The translations under genes and the position numbers were made by a program. The notes under the pieces were generated by a model. The model searched no databases and had not been told where the DNA came from. It was given only the letters and a program-made list of their open reading frames with translations. Below are positions 61,055 to 64,000 of a stretch of DNA of 64,000 nt, one piece after another. This DNA is from Bacillus shivajii (GTDB taxonomy: Bacteria > Bacillota > Bacilli > Bacillales > Salisediminibacteriaceae), in the NCBI RefSeq assembly GCF_020519665.1, contig NZ_CP084703.1, positions 1,860,001-1,924,000 on the forward strand, given 5' to 3'. The stretch's first letter is position 1. Every line of letters starts with the position of its first letter.

Positions 61055-62515
61055 ATGACAAAAGAAATAGGATGGAATTTTGACAATAGTTATGCTAAGC
61101 TGCCGGATTCATTTTTTTCACACCTTCAACCAACAGCAGTGAGTTCACCAGAATTGATTATTTTTAATGAAGAACTAGCAACCTCTTTAGGATTGGATGC
61201 TGGAGAATTACAAAGTGAAGATGGTGTCAATATACTTGCAGGAAACAAAGTGCCGAATGGAGCCTTTCCACTTGCTCAAGCTTATGCAGGTCACCAATTT
61301 GGTAACTTTACGATGCTCGGAGATGGGCGTGCGTTATTATTAGGTGAGCAGATCGTTCCTAATGGAGAGCGTCTAGATATTCAACTTAAAGGTTCAGGAA
61401 GAACGCCATTCTCTCGTGGGGGTGATGGTCGAGCGTCACTTGGACCGATGTTACGTGAGTACATTATTAGTGAAGCGATGCATGCGCTAGGAATTCCAAC
61501 AAACCGAAGTTTAGCAGTAGTTAAAACAGGTGAGCCAGTCTTTCGTGAGACAGAACTTCCAGGTGCGATTTTGACACGAGTTGCTTCCAGTCACCTTCGT
61601 GTTGGCACATTTGAATACGCGAGAAGATTAGGGGAAGAGGATGACGTCCGTACGCTCGCTGACTATACAATCGAACGACACTATCCAAACGTGAAAGCGG
61701 ATGAAAACCGCTACTTGTCCCTTCTTCAGGAAGTTATTAAGCGACAAGCGGAGTTAATTAGTAAATGGCAACTTGTCGGATTTATTCATGGTGTAATGAA
61801 TACGGACAACATGACAATTAGCGGTGAAACGATTGATTACGGACCGTGTGCGTTTATGGATACGTATAATCCAGCAACCGTATTTAGTTCGATTGATCGA
61901 CAAGGACGCTATGCTTATCGAAATCAACCACCGATCGCTGTATGGAATCTTGCAAGACTTGCGGAATGTTTATTACCACTTCTTCATGAAGATCAAGATG
62001 AAGCGATAAAGATTGCTGAGGGAGAGCTATCTACCTTTAAAGATTTGTATCATCATCATTGGCTTGACGGAATGAGAGCGAAATTAGGACTTTTCAATGA
62101 GGAGAAAGACGATGAATCTTTAATCGGAAACTTGCTTCATTTGATGGAAAAACACAGTGCCGACTATACGAATACGTTTCGCGCTCTAACATTAGGAGAA
62201 CGTAAAGACTCAGCTATGTTTAATAGTGACGATTTCAAAAAATGGAATGATTTGTGGCAAGAAAGATTAAATAGGCAAGAGAAGTCGAAGGAGTCCTCAC
62301 ATGAGTTGATGCGTAATAGTAATCCAGCTATCATCCCACGTAACCATCGGGTAGAAGAAGCATTAGAAGCTGCAGTGGAAAGAGAAGACTACAATGTAAT
62401 GAAACAACTCATTGATGTGCTTTCAAAACCGTATGCTTACACATCCGATCAAGACGATTACACAACACCGCCGGATCCATCATGTGGCCCATATCGAACG
62501 TATTGTGGTACGTGA
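61055..62515 (+). CDS. selO: SelO-family protein adenylyltransferase (YdiU)
   Basis: This 486-residue pseudokinase-fold enzyme transfers AMP to protein Ser/Thr/Tyr. Seen are [17 protein letters not shown], the nucleotide-binding [30 protein letters not shown] (the reversed catalytic loop) and DYGPCAFMD (the metal-binding Asp). The C-terminal [10 protein letters not shown] has the conserved Cys three residues from the end, the position of selenocysteine in animal SelO. The family role is redox-stress AMPylation. GGAAAAGGGG precedes the ATG. The immediately upstream repeat copy E may contribute promoter DNA. Confidence 0.92.
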   Translation: MTKEIGWNFDNSYAKLPDSFFSHLQPTAVSSPELIIFNEELATSLGLDAGELQSEDGVNILAGNKVPNGAFPLAQAYAGHQFGNFTMLGDGRALLLGEQIVPNGERLDIQLKGSGRTPFSRGGDGRASLGPMLREYIISEAMHALGIPTNRSLAVVKTGEPVFRETELPGAILTRVASSHLRVGTFEYARRLGEEDDVRTLADYTIERHYPNVKADENRYLSLLQEVIKRQAELISKWQLVGFIHGVMNTDNMTISGETIDYGPCAFMDTYNPATVFSSIDRQGRYAYRNQPPIAVWNLARLAECLLPLLHEDQDEAIKIAEGELSTFKDLYHHHWLDGMRAKLGLFNEEKDDESLIGNLLHLMEKHSADYTNTFRALTLGERKDSAMFNSDDFKKWNDLWQERLNRQEKSKESSHELMRNSNPAIIPRNHRVEEALEAAVEREDYNVMKQLIDVLSKPYAYTSDQDDYTTPPDPSCGPYRTYCGT

Positions 62516-62571
62516 TGTGATGGACAGTTTTTTACTTCAGTCATATTTGTGAAAATAAAAATGTTAGTAAG

Positions 62572-62607
62572 GTAGGCACTTCTTTATCAAAGGGGAGTGT
62601 CTTTTTT
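62572..62607 (+). terminator. Terminator after selO
   Basis: AGGCACT/AGTGTCT, with a partly paired A/T-rich middle, followed by seven T residues. Confidence 0.75.
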
Positions 62608-62643
62608 TGTAACAGCAAGAGTATACGAATAACTTTTGGGGAG

Positions 62644-62706
62644 ATACGGTCAACTTACTTAGAAATACGACCAACTATGTAGAGAATACGATCAACTTCC
62701 TGGAAC
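62644..62706. repeat. 21-bp periodic array (three units)
   Basis: ATACGGTCAACTT, ATACGACCAACTA and ATACGATCAACTT start at 62,644, 62,665 and 62,686: exact 21-bp steps. The intervening halves vary. It lies between the selO terminator and the next gene. Confidence 0.75.
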
Positions 62707-62789
62707 CTGTGGTACATGTCGATGAATGCATGGTGAAACCTTTTCGATCGTTTATCGTAAATAATAAGCGAAGAGGAAGGGGCTGAACA

Positions 62790-64000
62790 ATGTATAAAAA
62801 AATCATCATTTCCGTTATATTATTCATATTTCTTATTATACCTACACAAGTTTTAGCGGTCGATTTCAACATTACCGATGTTGAGATAGATGCTTATCTA
62901 CAACCAGATGGCAATGTGTCCATCCAAGAGCGGCATACATATCAATTTAAAGGTGAATTTGGGGGTATGATTCGTGAACTAATCCCAAAAGAAGGAACTG
63001 ATATTGTTCATCTAGAGGCCTTTGAAGGAGACCGTCCTTTGGAAGTGGAGTCAAATCAATATGAACATCGTATTCATCGAGCAGGTATTGATGAGACGAT
63101 TACGGTTGACCTCTTTTATGAAATAAAAAGCGGGGTAGATGTGTATGCAGATGTGGCTGAATTTTACTGGCCATTTTTTGATCGAAGTAACGAATCGACG
63201 TATGAAAACTTAATCATAAACATTTTTCCACCAGAAGCCACAACCAATGTTATTGCTTTTGGTTATGATGAGGCCTTTGAGAAAGAGAAGGTTTTGCAAG
63301 ATGGCAAGGTTCAATTTGAGTTTGGTGAGGTTCCTAGTAAACGAAATGGCGATATTCGGGTTGCTTATGACGCCAACTTATTTGGAGACGCCACGATTAG
63401 TTCGGATAAACGTATGGGGGATGAAATAGAAGCGGCAAAACAAGAATTAATTAATGAAGAGGTTACTAGCGCTGAAAAGAAGGAAGCACTATCATCCATC
63501 GGCTATATAATCGTTCCTCTATTTGGTTTACTCTTGCTTCTTCTTGTGTTTCGTTCATGGCTAGAAGCTAACCGCAGGAAAAAGGCGATCATGAAGGAAT
63601 TAGGGAATCAGCGTGGATTACCAGAACAGGTCTTATCGTTACCAGCTACAATTTATTTGACAAATTACCATCAACTTTTACCAGAAACGATCGCAGCATC
63701 TCTATTAGACTTGGTTCGTAAAGGTCATGTTAAAAAATTAGAAGATGATCGCTTTCTCTTGATAAATCGCCAAAGTTTACTTCGTCACGAAGAAGAATTA
63801 TTTAATTGGTTATTTGAAGAAATAGGAAATGGGACTGAATTTAGCTTTGAAGATTTAACGACCTATACAAAAAATAAAAAGAACCATGAAAACTATCAGC
63901 TGCACCATTCAAAATGGCAGAAAGCTGTTCGAAACGAAGTCAAAGAAGCAGGCTTGTATGAAAATAAAAATAAAATGCGCTTAATAGTAGGCTTATTTAG
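62790..64000 (+). CDS. DUF2207 membrane protein (N-terminal part; continues past window)
   Basis: The gene is open to the window edge, with 403 residues visible. There is a signal peptide (about 1-23, ending TQVLA), then an extracellular beta-rich DUF2207 domain (about 25-215: EIDAYLQPDGNVSIQERHTYQFKGEFGGMIREL and VAEFYWPFFDRSNE). A transmembrane segment (about 231-250, GYIIVPLFGLLLLLLVF) is followed by a cytoplasmic part beginning WLEANRRKKAIMKELG. Such proteins usually end with more membrane helices. The function is unknown. GAGGAAGGGG precedes the ATG. Confidence 0.85.
   Translation, partial: MYKKIIISVILFIFLIIPTQVLAVDFNITDVEIDAYLQPDGNVSIQERHTYQFKGEFGGMIRELIPKEGTDIVHLEAFEGDRPLEVESNQYEHRIHRAGIDETITVDLFYEIKSGVDVYADVAEFYWPFFDRSNESTYENLIINIFPPEATTNVIAFGYDEAFEKEKVLQDGKVQFEFGEVPSKRNGDIRVAYDANLFGDATISSDKRMGDEIEAAKQELINEEVTSAEKKEALSSIGYIIVPLFGLLLLLLVFRSWLEANRRKKAIMKELGNQRGLPEQVLSLPATIYLTNYHQLLPETIAASLLDLVRKGHVKKLEDDRFLLINRQSLLRHEEELFNWLFEEIGNGTEFSFEDLTTYTKNKKNHENYQLHHSKWQKAVRNEVKEAGLYENKNKMRLIVGLF

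Overview
The window is a low-GC chromosomal segment of a spore-forming member of the Bacillaceae. The evidence is the set of strong AGGAGG-type ribosome sites with ATG/GTG/TTG starts, a Spo0E-like phosphatase, a YtaF-type sporulation membrane protein, a LysM/SleB cell-wall hydrolase, a DUF3231 protein, Bacillus-type odhAB, acsA and fumC, and the kamA/yokU/yodP-yodT gene set known from Bacillus. No rRNA, tRNA, CRISPR array or prophage was seen.

Region 1 (1-18,300) is dominated by lysine catabolism. A PucR-type regulator (3096-4745, minus) faces a plus-strand operon: YodT aminotransferase, YodS/YodR CoA-transferase, YodQ deacetylase, an aldehyde dehydrogenase and the beta-lysine acetyltransferase AblB/YodP. 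About 3.5 kb further on, the minus strand carries kamR (sigma-54 activator), then kamA (lysine 2,3-aminomutase) and yokU. A textbook -24/-12 promoter precedes kamA. A palindrome that could be the activator's enhancer site lies upstream of both kamA and kamR. The enzymes match, step by step, the acetylated beta-lysine route described by Barker for Pseudomonas (lysine to 4-aminobutyrate and succinate).

Region 2 (18,400-42,240) is mostly housekeeping: a spore/wall hydrolase, acsA, fumC, a dipeptidase, a protein-repair cluster (fructosamine kinase, sirtuin, MsrA, MsrB), an ABC-class ATPase, a DacF-like carboxypeptidase, an esterase, patA, an SDR, a SRAP protein and odhAB, which has a cre-like site over its promoter. 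Intergenic DNA is rich in repeats.

Region 3 (42,240-50,120) is an accessory patch of small single genes and gene wreckage: two frameshifted genes, an alpha/beta-hydrolase with an internal deletion, and DUF4440 and GNAT fragments. They are separated by recurring intergenic hairpin modules. A 937-bp element with 33-bp inverted ends and a perfect 9-bp target duplication carries an unknown membrane-anchored protein.

Region 4 (50,120-64,000) holds an HD hydrolase, a thioester-reductase-like SDR, a VOC protein, YtaF, an LTA-synthase-family protein, DUF3231, OsmC, an intact IS4-family element with a 9-bp target duplication, SelO and the start of a DUF2207 protein.

A modular dispersed repeat with TGAATCAATTTCATAA ends occurs five times (32.1, 36.8, 48.5, 53.2 and 60.7 kb), with nested insertions and a deletion derivative. 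Degenerate 20-21-bp periodic arrays occur at several gene ends.
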